Part shown: positions 1 to 6,552 of the stretch, one piece after another
Layout of the letters: each line of letters starts with the position of its first letter
Position numbering within the stretch: the first letter of the stretch is position 1
Origin: a virus
Direction: 5' to 3' (one strand)
Length of the DNA: 21,389 bases
Virus record (IMG/VR): IMGVR_UViG_3300025719_000011
Location: 1-21,389 of that record
The notes under the pieces: model-generated
What the model was told of the DNA's origin: nothing
The model's input: the letters and a program-made list of their open reading frames with translations, nothing else
Databases searched by the model: none
Program-made: the position numbers and the translations under genes

Positions 1-836
1 GAGTTAAAGGAATTGCAGTCGGATTTGCCACGGATATCCAACCTAGGAATCCTCAAGAGATTGCAGATTTATGTCAGTTGTATCTTGATGGATATGATAT
101 AGACCTAGAAGAACCACCACTCCCATATTACCCAGAGTTCTCTGGAAACGTATTTAGGGATACAGATGGAAACACATATTGCGAGGGAACATATATATTA
201 ACAGGACAAACCAAATTAGAAATTACGGAAGTTCCTGTCGGATTCAATCGGGAATCCTATGTCACTATATTGGACAAGTTAGAAGAAGAAGGCAAGATTG
301 TCGGCTATACTGATAAGTGTGATAAGTCGGGATTCAATTTTGATGTAACTCTAAAGCGAGGCAAGAAACTCAAAGACCACCAGATTGTATCGATGTTCAA
401 GTTACGTAAGAAAATTAACGAGAACATTACTGTTATTGACCACAATGGGTCATTGAAAGTATATGATTCGCCTATCGGTATTATCAAAGACTTTTGTGAC
501 TATCGTATCACCAAATATGCCGAGAGGTTCAAATATCTGATTGCTGATGGCAAAGACAAGTTGTCCATCATTCAAGCCAAAGTCAAGTTTATTGAGATGA
601 TATTGGATGGAACTCTAGATTTTAAGAATAAAAATCGAGAAACCATCAAAAAAGAGTTGACAAATCACTTTGAGCCTGTTATAATAGATATATTAATTAA
701 GATGCCAATTTACTCTTTATGTCAAGATGTGATGTCAGACCTGATTAATGAGGGTACAACATTATATAAACAGATAAAAGAGTGGGAAGTTATCGACACA
801 ACGAAAGAATTCATCCGTGAACTGAAAGGACTTTGA
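1..836 (+). CDS. 52: Type II DNA topoisomerase, GyrA/ParC-like subunit (T4 gp52-like), C-terminal part
   Basis: The start lies before the window. Frame 3 is open from the first base and gives about 277 residues up to the TGA at 834-836. The visible N-terminus reads GIAVGFATDIQPRNPQEI, matching the IAVGMATNIPPHN region of the GyrA/ParC/gp52 breakage-reunion domain, which lies downstream of the active-site tyrosine (not in the window). The rest is the tower and coiled-coil part, and there is no GyrA-type C-terminal beta-pinwheel, as expected for the short T4-type subunit (T4 gp52 is about 440 residues). In the T4 family this subunit joins gp39/gp60 to form the ATP-dependent topoisomerase that relieves supercoils at replication forks. 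The next gene starts 1 base after the stop, so it is probably co-transcribed with the RNase H gene. Confidence 0.88.
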   Translation, partial: VKGIAVGFATDIQPRNPQEIADLCQLYLDGYDIDLEEPPLPYYPEFSGNVFRDTDGNTYCEGTYILTGQTKLEITEVPVGFNRESYVTILDKLEEEGKIVGYTDKCDKSGFNFDVTLKRGKKLKDHQIVSMFKLRKKINENITVIDHNGSLKVYDSPIGIIKDFCDYRITKYAERFKYLIADGKDKLSIIQAKVKFIEMILDGTLDFKNKNRETIKKELTNHFEPVIIDILIKMPIYSLCQDVMSDLINEGTTLYKQIKEWEVIDTTKEFIRELKGL

Positions 837-837
837 T

Positions 838-1035
838 ATGGAATTTGTTAATGAAATAAACGAAAAAGAGGAGTCTGTAAAAGTGGACTCAAACTCTCTG
901 GAAATTGGTTACATTAAATATACCAGCGAAGATATCTCCTTTGAAATCAAAGATGTCAAAGTTAAGGATGTCCAGGGCCTACGAGAATTCTTGTGGGAAA
1001 TTATTGATGAAATTGATAGCAAAGAGGGACGATAA
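838..1035 (+). CDS. Small acidic protein of unknown function
   Basis: A 65-residue ORF starting 1 base after the topoisomerase stop and ending 3 bases before the RNase H start, so it sits inside a replication operon. It is rich in Glu and Asp, has no Cys, no signal peptide and no membrane segment. The last third (about residues 45-62) is predicted by eye to be helical. The upstream AAAGGA lies within the end of the previous gene and can serve as ribosome binding site. I do not recognise the family. Its tight packing between two replication genes supports it being real and suggests a replication-related or regulatory role, but that is inference only. Confidence 0.6.
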   Translation: MEFVNEINEKEESVKVDSNSLEIGYIKYTSEDISFEIKDVKVKDVQGLREFLWEIIDEIDSKEGR

Positions 1036-1038
1036 TAA

Positions 1039-1884
1039 ATGATATTAGTAGATTATAATCAAGTGATGATTGGGTCCTTGATGATGAACGCAAAAACCCA
1101 AGCAGATGTTTCAGAGGATTTGTTACGCCATATGGTGTTGAATAGTATCCGTAATTATAGGAAGCAATTCAATAAAACATATGGTGAGATTGTCCTCTGC
1201 AACGACAGTAGACACTACTGGCGAAAAGATGTCTTCCCACTGTATAAAGCGGGTCGTAAAGGTGCCAGAGATGCTTCGCCTTTTGATTGGAAAGAAATTT
1301 TTCAAATCTTTGATAAGTTGAAAGAGGAATTGAAAGATAATTTTCCATACAAATATGTTGAAGTTATGGGTGCTGAAGCGGATGATATTATCGGTGTGAT
1401 ATGCAAATATCACCACGCAACTGAAAAGATGTTGATATTGTCTTCCGATAAGGATTTTATTCAACTGCATAAATATAGGGGTGTTGCACAATATTCTCCT
1501 TCACAGAAGAAATTTGTAAAGCACGTTAATCCAGTTGCGTATTTGAAAGAACATACAATTCGTGGTGACAGAGGAGATGGAGTGCCAAACTTTTTGAGTG
1601 CAGATGATGTACTTGTTGAAGGAGTTAGGCAGAATTCTATCTCTAAAAAGAAGTTAGACATTTGGTTGACACAATCGACCGATGAGATGTGTACGACTCA
1701 AGAGATGACTGATAGGTTTGCACGAAACAACCAGTTAGTTAATCTTGATATGATTCCACAAGACCTTGTGAACGATATTCAAAATGCGTTTCAGAAGGAG
1801 CCTACAGGAACACGTAGAAAACTTTATGACTATTTTATTCAAAACAAACTAGCAAGGTTAGTCGATGTTATCACAGATTTTTAA
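1039..1884 (+). CDS. rnh: T4-type RNase H / 5'-3' flap exonuclease
   Basis: 281 residues, close to T4 RNase H (305). It belongs to the FEN-1/5'-nuclease superfamily, which removes RNA primers and flaps from lagging-strand fragments using metal ions. Acidic residues lie in the expected order: D5 in MILVDYN, D56 in the CND motif with the following basic stretch (YWRKDVFPLYKAGRK), E113/D115/D116 in GAEADDIIG, D137/D139 in SSDKDF, and D177/D180 in RGDRGDGVPN (helix-hairpin-helix side). The replication context (topoisomerase upstream, DNA ligase downstream) fits primer removal followed by nick sealing. Start chosen at ATG 1039, 3 bases after the previous stop. The C-terminal domain is more divergent. 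Confidence 0.9.
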   Translation: MILVDYNQVMIGSLMMNAKTQADVSEDLLRHMVLNSIRNYRKQFNKTYGEIVLCNDSRHYWRKDVFPLYKAGRKGARDASPFDWKEIFQIFDKLKEELKDNFPYKYVEVMGAEADDIIGVICKYHHATEKMLILSSDKDFIQLHKYRGVAQYSPSQKKFVKHVNPVAYLKEHTIRGDRGDGVPNFLSADDVLVEGVRQNSISKKKLDIWLTQSTDEMCTTQEMTDRFARNNQLVNLDMIPQDLVNDIQNAFQKEPTGTRRKLYDYFIQNKLARLVDVITDF

Positions 1885-1948
1885 ATGTAAGGTATATGAT
1901 ACATTAAAGTGTATAATGTAAGGTATATGATACATTATGACATATAAT
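1884..1948 (+). repeat. Tandem 31-bp-spaced repeat carrying two promoter-like units
   Basis: A 23-base sequence (starts AATGTAAGG, ends GATACATTA) occurs exactly twice, at 1884-1906 and 1915-1937, offset by 31 bases, in the gap between RNase H and the next gene. Each copy is followed 5 bases later by TATAAT (1912-1917 and 1943-1948). In each unit AAGGTA sits 17 bases upstream of TATAAT, where a -35 box would lie, and it does not match TTGACA. This looks like two tandem promoters whose -35 region is replaced by a shared motif, perhaps a phage activator site. Only the sequence pattern is seen; the function is inferred. Confidence 0.6.
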
Positions 1949-1960
1949 TAAGGAGTCGAT

Positions 1961-2152
1961 ATGGAAGTTACAATTACAGATGAAGGTACGTTTGAGTTCT
2001 TATTTGATAAATGGGACATATTTGTCCAGATGTTGGGTTTAGGATTCACGATTGCCCTTGTTGTAGTTGTGATTGTCGCATCAATGAAATTGGGTTGGAA
2101 GTATTGGCCTTGGGTATTAGGTGCCGGTGCTTTGGCCTTTTTATTCTTTTAG
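1961..2152 (+). CDS. Small membrane protein, two predicted TM segments
   Basis: 63 residues behind a good ribosome binding site (AAGGAG about 8 bases before ATG 1961) and just downstream of the tandem promoter-like repeat. The N-terminal 20 residues are acidic. Hydrophobic segments lie at about 22-42 (GLGFTIALVVVVIVAS) and 47-63 (YWPWVLGAGALAFLFF), separated by a short KLGWK loop. No family recognised. A holin is a possibility for a small two-TM phage protein, but the gene is not next to lysozyme, so I do not call it. The glutaredoxin gene follows 8 bases later. Confidence 0.65.
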   Translation: MEVTITDEGTFEFLFDKWDIFVQMLGLGFTIALVVVVIVASMKLGWKYWPWVLGAGALAFLFF

Positions 2153-2160
2153 GAGAAATT

Positions 2161-2430
2161 ATGGAAGTAGTGGTTTATAGTCGAGATAATTGTGTATTTT
2201 GTGACAAAGCAAAATCACTTTTACAGGTAAAGGAAATAGCATATACGGAAGAGATTGTCGGTATTGATATTTCTAAGGATGAACTTTTTAAGAAACTAGG
2301 CAAAGAAGTAAGGTCAGTACCACAAATAGTGGTTGACAAAACCCTCATAGGGGGTTATAATGAACTTACTGAATATTTAGCGGAGAAAGAAAATTATGAC
2401 AGAAGTGAGCAAAATACTACAAACGCTTGA
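2161..2430 (+). CDS. Glutaredoxin
   Basis: 89 residues starting at ATG 2161 behind an AGGAGAAATT ribosome binding site. The fold's hallmarks are present: a short beta strand (VVVYS), the redox motif C11-V-F-C14 at the start of helix 1, the cis-Pro motif SVPQIVVD around residue 60, and the GG-Y/N-E-L segment (IGGYNEL) that binds glutathione. Glutaredoxins keep ribonucleotide reductase reduced, and this phage also carries nrdA/nrdB about 12 kb downstream. The active site CVFC differs from the common CPYC. The last 35 bases overlap the DNA ligase gene in another frame, and a strong promoter lies inside its 3' half. Confidence 0.88.
   Translation: MEVVVYSRDNCVFCDKAKSLLQVKEIAYTEEIVGIDISKDELFKKLGKEVRSVPQIVVDKTLIGGYNELTEYLAEKENYDRSEQNTTNA
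2333..2361 (+). promoter_or_regulatory. Sigma70-type promoter inside the glutaredoxin gene
   Basis: Perfect consensus boxes: TTGACA (2333-2338), a 17-base spacer and TATAAT (2356-2361). It would start transcription near 2368, just ahead of the DNA ligase start at 2396. The spacer contains a small inverted repeat, AACCC (2340-2344) with GGGTT (2352-2356). Confidence 0.7.
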
Positions 2431-3733
2431 AGGTAACAATTCAAGATTGTTTAAAGAAGCGACCCTTGAGGAGAACAAGGATAATGAAACTCTAAAGCGT
2501 GTTCTAACGGCCGCCCTGGACCCGTACACGCAGTATTATCAACGAAAAATCCCAGAATATGACCGCAAAGAAGGTACAATGTCACTAGATTGGGCATTGG
2601 GTTCCCTCAAAGTTTTAACGTCACGAGAAGAGACTGGTAACGCCGCTATCGGTCGATTAAAGAACACTTTGGGCAGACTGAACGAAGAAGATGCAGAAGT
2701 CTTAAAACGTGTGGTAACGAAGGACCTGAAGTGTGGTGTGTCGATAGCGACCGTCAATAAAGTCTTTGGTAAAGACTTCATTCAGACCTACCCGTGTATG
2801 TTAGCCAGTGCATTCAATCAGAAGTCATTTCAAGCGATTAAATATCCCGCATTAGTTCAGACAAAAATGGATGGTATGAGAGCAAATATCCTTATTGATG
2901 GTGAAGGTAAAGTCGAAGTTCGTTCAAGAAGCGGGCGAGAGATTGACCTCAAAGGACATTTCGATGAGTATATTAGGTCGATATTTTATAAGTCTGCCGT
3001 TCTTGATGACATAACACATTTCCGTGGAGCCGTCTTAGATGGTGAGTTAGTTGTTCTTGCCGAGGATGGTGGAATTTTAGATAGAAAGACTGGTAATGGA
3101 ATTCTAAATAAAGCAGTGAAAGGCACCATATCAAAAGAAGAAGCATCACGAGTTAGATTGTGGTGTTGGGATATGATTCCTCTTGCAGATTTCAAAGACG
3201 GGCTTTGTAAGATACCATATTTCGATAGGCTTGATGTTTTGAATGACAGGATGGAAGATGTTTATAATGTTCAAGAAACTCCTGATTTGGTAAAAATTCT
3301 TCCAGCAGAAATGGTTGCTGATTATCAAGAAGCAGAAGAACTTTTCAATGCCGCCCTAGAAGCAGGGGAAGAAGGCGTGATTGTGAAGAACGGTGATTCC
3401 ATCTGGGAAAATAAGCGTTCTAAATATCAAGTGAAGATGAAAGCAGAACTTGAAGCAGACCTTCTAGTCGAGGATGTTATTGAGGGTTCTGGAAGAATTG
3501 AAGGTTTAGTAGGCTCCCTAAGTTGCACAACAAAAGATGGAAAACTTAAAGTTAATGTTGGTTCGGGTCTTACTGATGAAGACCGAAAGAAATCTCCTGA
3601 TGAATTTATTGGGAAGATAATTTCAGTGAAGTATAATGAAAAGATTAAGGACAAGAATAGCGATACGTTCTCATTGTTTTTGCCTATCTTTCAAGAACTA
3701 AGATTAGATAAATCAGAAGCAGATAATATCTAG
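2396..3733 (+). CDS. 30: ATP-dependent DNA ligase (T4 gp30-like)
   Basis: 445 residues, close to T4 ligase (487). Nucleotidyltransferase motifs appear in order: motif I KMDG with adenylated Lys157 (T4 K159 lies in KADG); the following MRAN; RSRSGREI (motif Ia/II area, 176-183); motif III with D215-G-E217; motif IV EEGVIVK (about residue 325); and motif V KYQVKMK, followed by an OB-fold domain (ADLLVEDV to the end). The N-terminal 140 residues match the helical DNA-binding domain (KCGVSIATVNKVF). The enzyme seals nicks after RNase H removes primers. The start overlaps glutaredoxin by 35 bases, with GGAG about 11 bases upstream, and it probably has its own internal promoter. Confidence 0.93.
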   Translation: MTEVSKILQTLEGNNSRLFKEATLEENKDNETLKRVLTAALDPYTQYYQRKIPEYDRKEGTMSLDWALGSLKVLTSREETGNAAIGRLKNTLGRLNEEDAEVLKRVVTKDLKCGVSIATVNKVFGKDFIQTYPCMLASAFNQKSFQAIKYPALVQTKMDGMRANILIDGEGKVEVRSRSGREIDLKGHFDEYIRSIFYKSAVLDDITHFRGAVLDGELVVLAEDGGILDRKTGNGILNKAVKGTISKEEASRVRLWCWDMIPLADFKDGLCKIPYFDRLDVLNDRMEDVYNVQETPDLVKILPAEMVADYQEAEELFNAALEAGEEGVIVKNGDSIWENKRSKYQVKMKAELEADLLVEDVIEGSGRIEGLVGSLSCTTKDGKLKVNVGSGLTDEDRKKSPDEFIGKIISVKYNEKIKDKNSDTFSLFLPIFQELRLDKSEADNI

Positions 3734-3743
3734 AAAGGTTTAG

Positions 3744-3944
3744 ATGGAAGTACGTGTAAGAAATAACAATGTTGAAAAAGCAGTAAAGATTTTAAAGAAA
3801 AAACTTCAAAAGGAAGGTTTGTTTAGAGAACTACGGATTCGAGAGTTTTATGAAAAACCTAGTGAGAAGAAACGCAGAAGGAATAAAGATTCCAAAAATC
3901 GAGTTGCGAAAGAACTTAGAGATAAACTTAAAAAGGAGCGATAG
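3744..3944 (+). CDS. rpsU: Ribosomal protein bS21 (phage-encoded)
   Basis: 66 residues, the usual size for bS21. The family signature is clear: N-terminal [23 protein letters not shown] (beta strand plus first helix) and the hallmark [19 protein letters not shown], then a Lys/Arg-rich C-terminal helix. bS21 sits at the platform of the small subunit near the anti-Shine-Dalgarno end of 16S rRNA and influences initiation. Viral bS21 genes have been reported in aquatic phages, including pelagiphages, where replacement of the host copy to favour phage mRNAs has been proposed. Start ATG 3744 has AGAAAGG about 6 bases upstream. It lies 10 bases after ligase and 2 bases before the next gene. Confidence 0.9.
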   Translation: MEVRVRNNNVEKAVKILKKKLQKEGLFRELRIREFYEKPSEKKRRRNKDSKNRVAKELRDKLKKER

Positions 3945-3946
3945 TT

Positions 3947-4138
3947 ATGGATGTTTATGCTGTTAAGCAAGTTTCTACAAAGAAAATTGTTGAGTCTGGT
4001 TTTGCAAAAAAGATGGATGCAAAGGCAGCCCGTAATGCTTTGTGTGAGGGTACTTGGAAGAAGTTGAAGAAGGATGCAGTTAAGACCTTTCCTTTTATTG
4101 TTGTGAAGGGTAAGGAGCATCCCCAATACGATGGCTAA
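3947..4138 (+). CDS. Small basic protein of unknown function
   Basis: 63 residues with a strong ribosome binding site (AAAAGGAG 8 bases upstream). It is Lys-rich, with a beta-like opening (MDVYAVKQVSTKKIVESGF), a central helix (KKMDAKAARNALCEG) and a Lys-rich second half. The order of an N-terminal strand pair followed by 'AKKMDAKAARNAL' recalls small nucleic-acid-binding phage proteins, but I recognise no named family. It directly follows bS21 and overlaps the next gene by 8 bases, so these three are probably translated as a coupled set. Confidence 0.65.
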   Translation: MDVYAVKQVSTKKIVESGFAKKMDAKAARNALCEGTWKKLKKDAVKTFPFIVVKGKEHPQYDG

Positions 4139-4415
4139 GAAAATAAATCCTTGGACACTCAAGACATACGAAGAAAAGGAATGTCCTGATTGTGAAGAAG
4201 ACAAAGCCAAGTGGGGAGTACTGGATTCTGTGAAGAAGATAAATAGTGATGAAGCAAGACAACTCCAGAAAGATAGGCTTGCTATCTGTAAGGTTTGTCC
4301 TCATAGTAAAGATTTAATGGGGCGGGGTTGGATTAATTATTGTGATATTTGTGGGTGTATGCTTCAAGCAAAAACTAGGCTAGCATCAAGCAAATGTCCA
4401 GATGGGAGATGGTGA
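4131..4415 (+). CDS. Small cysteine-rich (zinc ribbon-like) phage protein
   Basis: 94 residues with eight cysteines in zinc-ligand spacing: CPDC (18-21), CKVC (residues 53-56, in RLAICKVCPHSKDL), CDICGC (71-76) and a final Cys in SSKCPDGRW. The C-terminal part, with ICKxCP ... YCxxCGCxLxxKTRLxxxKCPxGxW, is a layout I know from small uncharacterised phage proteins, presumably one zinc ribbon. A second CxxC near the N-terminus may bind another metal. The start overlaps the preceding gene (ATG within GATGGCTAAG). Role unknown; nucleic-acid or protein binding through zinc is an inference. Confidence 0.7.
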   Translation: MAKKINPWTLKTYEEKECPDCEEDKAKWGVLDSVKKINSDEARQLQKDRLAICKVCPHSKDLMGRGWINYCDICGCMLQAKTRLASSKCPDGRW

Positions 4416-4422
4416 AAATATA

Positions 4423-5412
4423 ATGGATTATCAATCAGCAGGCGTAGACTTGCAAGAACAGGAAATGTTCAATGTTAATTTAGCAATGAAGATGCCTTGG
4501 TTAGGTGGTTTCGCAGGAGCAGTTGATATTGGAGAAGATTATCTAGTATCAAGTTCTGATGGAATCGGAACAAAAATTCAACTGTTTCTCGACAATCGAG
4601 ATGCAGATGGAGTGAGCATTAAGAATCTTGGTAAAGACCTAGTAGCGATGGTATTCAATGATATCATTTGTACAGGTGCAGTTCCATTGTTTATGAATGA
4701 CTATCTCGCAGTACACGATTTAAGAATTTCCGAAATTAATTATCTGGACCTGATTGCAGGTATCAATGAAGGGCTTACTGAATTAGGAGTACCTTGTCCT
4801 TTGATTGGTGGCGAGACTGCAATAATGCCCGATATGATGGAACACGGAAAATTTGATATCGCTGGATTTGGTGTAGGTGTTATTAAGAAAGATTTGTTTA
4901 TTGATGGCACAAAGATTAAAGAAGGTGATGTAATGGTTGGCTTGAAGTCAAGTGGATTTCATTCTAATGGATATACATTAATTCGTAAAGTCTGGCAGAC
5001 TCAAAAATATCGTAACACTCAAGACGAAAACGATGCACTGATACAAAAACTATTAACGCCTACACGGATTTATGTAAAATCCTTATTGGCCGTACTATCA
5101 CGGCATCGGAAAAAGGTTCACGGAATTGCCCATATTACTGGTGGTGGAAGAGATAACTTACTCAGACTTCTGGGTGAAGATATTAACCTACGACCTCAGT
5201 GGAGCAATGATTGGGCTAAACCAGAAGAGTTTAAATGGATTCAGGAAAAGGGAGAAGTCTCTGACCAAGAGATGAAACGTGTGTTTAACGATGGAATTGG
5301 TATGATACTAGTTGTACATCCAAATTCAGTAGTCGCAGTTGTCGATACGTTGACAGAACTTGGAGAGAGTCCAATTATTTGTGGTAAAATATCCTCGAGG
5401 CTAAAACAGTAA
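4423..5412 (+). CDS. purM: Phosphoribosylformylglycinamidine cyclo-ligase (AIR synthetase)
   Basis: 329 residues (bacterial PurM about 345). It catalyses ATP-dependent ring closure of FGAM to AIR in purine synthesis. Visible PurM motifs: YQSAGVD at the N-terminus, the ATP loop SSSDGIGTK (43-51), GKDLVAMVFNDI and CTGAVPLFMNDYLAV in the dimer core, GGETAIMPDM, AGFGVGVI, the domain-2 stretch GLKSSGFHSNGYTLIRKV, HITGGGRDNLLR and the C-terminal FNDGIGM. I chose ATG 4423 because MDYQSAGVD aligns with the usual start and GGAG lies upstream; an in-frame ATG at 4402 has no good site and would overlap the previous gene. Purine genes are known auxiliary metabolic genes in marine T4-like phages. Confidence 0.93.
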   Translation: MDYQSAGVDLQEQEMFNVNLAMKMPWLGGFAGAVDIGEDYLVSSSDGIGTKIQLFLDNRDADGVSIKNLGKDLVAMVFNDIICTGAVPLFMNDYLAVHDLRISEINYLDLIAGINEGLTELGVPCPLIGGETAIMPDMMEHGKFDIAGFGVGVIKKDLFIDGTKIKEGDVMVGLKSSGFHSNGYTLIRKVWQTQKYRNTQDENDALIQKLLTPTRIYVKSLLAVLSRHRKKVHGIAHITGGGRDNLLRLLGEDINLRPQWSNDWAKPEEFKWIQEKGEVSDQEMKRVFNDGIGMILVVHPNSVVAVVDTLTELGESPIICGKISSRLKQ

Positions 5413-5744
5413 TGGTCACAAACGGAAGTCGGAGAATTATTTTTGTAGATATAGATGGCACCATTTGTACCCAGAACGATGAACACGATTACGCAAAAGC
5501 AGAACCTTTAATGAGCCGAATTTCTCGAATTAATACATTGTTCGAGGAAGGACATCAAATAACATATTGGACTGGAAGAGGTGGTATATCAGGCACAGAC
5601 CATACCAAACTCACCATAAAGCAATTGAAAGAATGGGGTGCAAAATATACATCTTTAATCGTTGGTGAAAAACCACATTTCGATGTTTATATTTGCGATA
5701 AGTCTATCAATGCAGATAGATTTTTTACGGAGTTAGTAACATAA
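5412..5744 (+). CDS. HAD-superfamily phosphatase, short form
   Basis: 110 residues. Motif I is FVDIDGTIC with nucleophile D13 and acid/base D15, motif II TGRG (T54), a Lys in LTIKQLKEWG (K70) and a short motif III at CDKS (D96). There is no room for a large cap, as in the small capless HAD proteins annotated as capsule/LcbU-type or phage-like phosphatases (KDO-8-phosphatase-like group). The substrate cannot be read. The start shares bases with the PurM stop (TAATG) and the end shares bases with the next start (ATAATG), so translation is coupled. A role in nucleotide or sugar phosphate recycling next to PurM is possible but unproven. Confidence 0.75.
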   Translation: MVTNGSRRIIFVDIDGTICTQNDEHDYAKAEPLMSRISRINTLFEEGHQITYWTGRGGISGTDHTKLTIKQLKEWGAKYTSLIVGEKPHFDVYICDKSINADRFFTELVT

Positions 5745-5959
5745 TGGCAGATAATAACTTAGAAGGAGCAACACTAATGACTCCTTCAGAAGCACTAGAA
5801 AACTGTGCCGAATGTAGAATAGAAATTACTACAAGCGGTATTGAAATAGATGGACAAGATGGTAATTTGATGACCGAATTAGGGGTGCTTGTTTTAGTAT
5901 GTGTCCTTGGTCTATTCGTCTATGCAGGATATAGGTGGTTAAAAACTAAGATAAAGTGA
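5744..5959 (+). CDS. Single-pass small membrane protein
   Basis: 71 residues. The N-terminal 45 residues are acidic with two Cys (CAEC), followed by one hydrophobic segment (LGVLVLVCVLGLFVYAGYRW, about 46-65) and a basic tail (KTKIK), which predicts N-out/C-in topology. No signal peptidase site. The start is coupled to the previous stop (TAATG). No family recognised. Confidence 0.6.
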   Translation: MADNNLEGATLMTPSEALENCAECRIEITTSGIEIDGQDGNLMTELGVLVLVCVLGLFVYAGYRWLKTKIK

Positions 5960-5960
5960 G

Positions 5961-6128
5961 ATGGTAAATCCAATTTTAAAAAACTGGGTGTCGAAAATGA
6001 CAAGTAATCTTAGTGAAAAAGTAAATGAACTTGATGCACAATTCGTGGAGATTGAAAAGCAGTCTGATATGATTGAAGAGCAACGAAAAAGAATAGAGCA
6101 AATATTAGTGGAGTTTGAAGATGATTGA
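5961..6128 (+). CDS. Predicted coiled-coil mini-protein
   Basis: 55 residues from ATG 5961, one base after the previous stop. From residue 16 onward the sequence (NLSEKVNELDAQFVEIEKQ, then SDMIEEQRKRIEQILVEFEDD) has a heptad pattern of hydrophobics, so a parallel coiled coil is likely. There is no strong Shine-Dalgarno, and an in-frame ATG at 5997 is an alternative start. The stop (TGA 6126-6128) overlaps the next start in ATGATTGA, a coupling arrangement that supports translation. It resembles small bZIP-like phage proteins in general shape only; function unknown. Confidence 0.55.
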   Translation: MVNPILKNWVSKMTSNLSEKVNELDAQFVEIEKQSDMIEEQRKRIEQILVEFEDD

Positions 6129-6279
6129 AGCGGAACGATATTGCGATTGTGGCCATAGGTGTCACTGCTATCGACCTGACTGTCCTGATGAAATAGGAGT
6201 TGGAATGACTGATAAGTCCCAAAAGTGTGGGTGTAAGAAATGCACCTGCCAAAAGCCTAGAGGATTTTTCGATGATTAA
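6121..6279 (+). CDS. Cysteine-rich metallothionein-like mini-protein
   Basis: 52 residues with nine cysteines (8, 10, 14, 16, 21, 36, 38, 41, 43) plus His 12 and 15. The N-terminal cluster reads YCDCGHRCHCYRPDC and the C-terminal cluster CGCKKCTC, both dense in CxC pairs. This spacing (CxC, CxxCxC) is the pattern of metallothioneins and related metal-cluster proteins rather than of a classical zinc finger, which would have CxxC pairs 10-20 apart. The two clusters are separated by a Gly/Met/Asp linker. Its start overlaps the coiled-coil gene by 8 bases. Zinc or copper binding is a strong inference; the biological role is unknown. Confidence 0.6.
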   Translation: MIEAERYCDCGHRCHCYRPDCPDEIGVGMTDKSQKCGCKKCTCQKPRGFFDD

Positions 6280-6318
6280 TAAACTAAATAGTAGTCGATA
6301 TGAACTACATTTTAGTCT

Positions 6319-6498
6319 ATGATTGACAGTATAAAATATTCTCCATCTCCTCAATGGGTCAGAAGAGTTGAGAAGATAGAGAAAGTAGGAGTCGTTAAGG
6401 ACTACAAGGACTCTAAAACGAGAGAAGAATTGGAAAAGTCACGGAGAGAAGAAAGGTACTCTCCAAAACCTCCAATGTCACCATTTGGTGACGAATAG
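6319..6498 (+). CDS. Small charged protein of unknown function
   Basis: 59 residues from ATG 6319 to TAG 6496. Very rich in Lys, Arg and Glu in the middle (EKIEKVGVVKDYKDSKTREEL), with Ser/Pro-rich ends (YSPSPQW and YSPKPPMSPFGDE). No hydrophobic segment and no Cys. The ribosome binding site is poor, so the start is uncertain. Codon use resembles that of the neighbours and the frame fills most of the gap before the porin, which is why I list it. No family recognised. Confidence 0.45.
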   Translation: MIDSIKYSPSPQWVRRVEKIEKVGVVKDYKDSKTREELEKSRREERYSPKPPMSPFGDE

Positions 6499-6552
6499 TT
6501 TGATAAGAACTATTTTTAACAGTAATACACACACAAGGGATTGGCAGTAATA

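Noticed and set aside
1123-1491. Minus-strand ORF of 122 residues inside RNase H
   Set aside because: Entirely antisense to conserved catalytic motifs of RNase H.
1666-1671. TTGACA within RNase H as a promoter
   Set aside because: No matching -10 at proper spacing; chance hit in an AT-rich coding region.
1884-1948. CRISPR array
   Set aside because: Only two copies with an 8-base gap between them; a CRISPR needs repeated units with spacers of about repeat length.
3848-4210. Minus-strand ORF of 120 residues
   Set aside because: Antisense to bS21 and its coupled neighbours; Leu/Ser-rich shadow of Lys/Glu codons, with no ribosome binding site.
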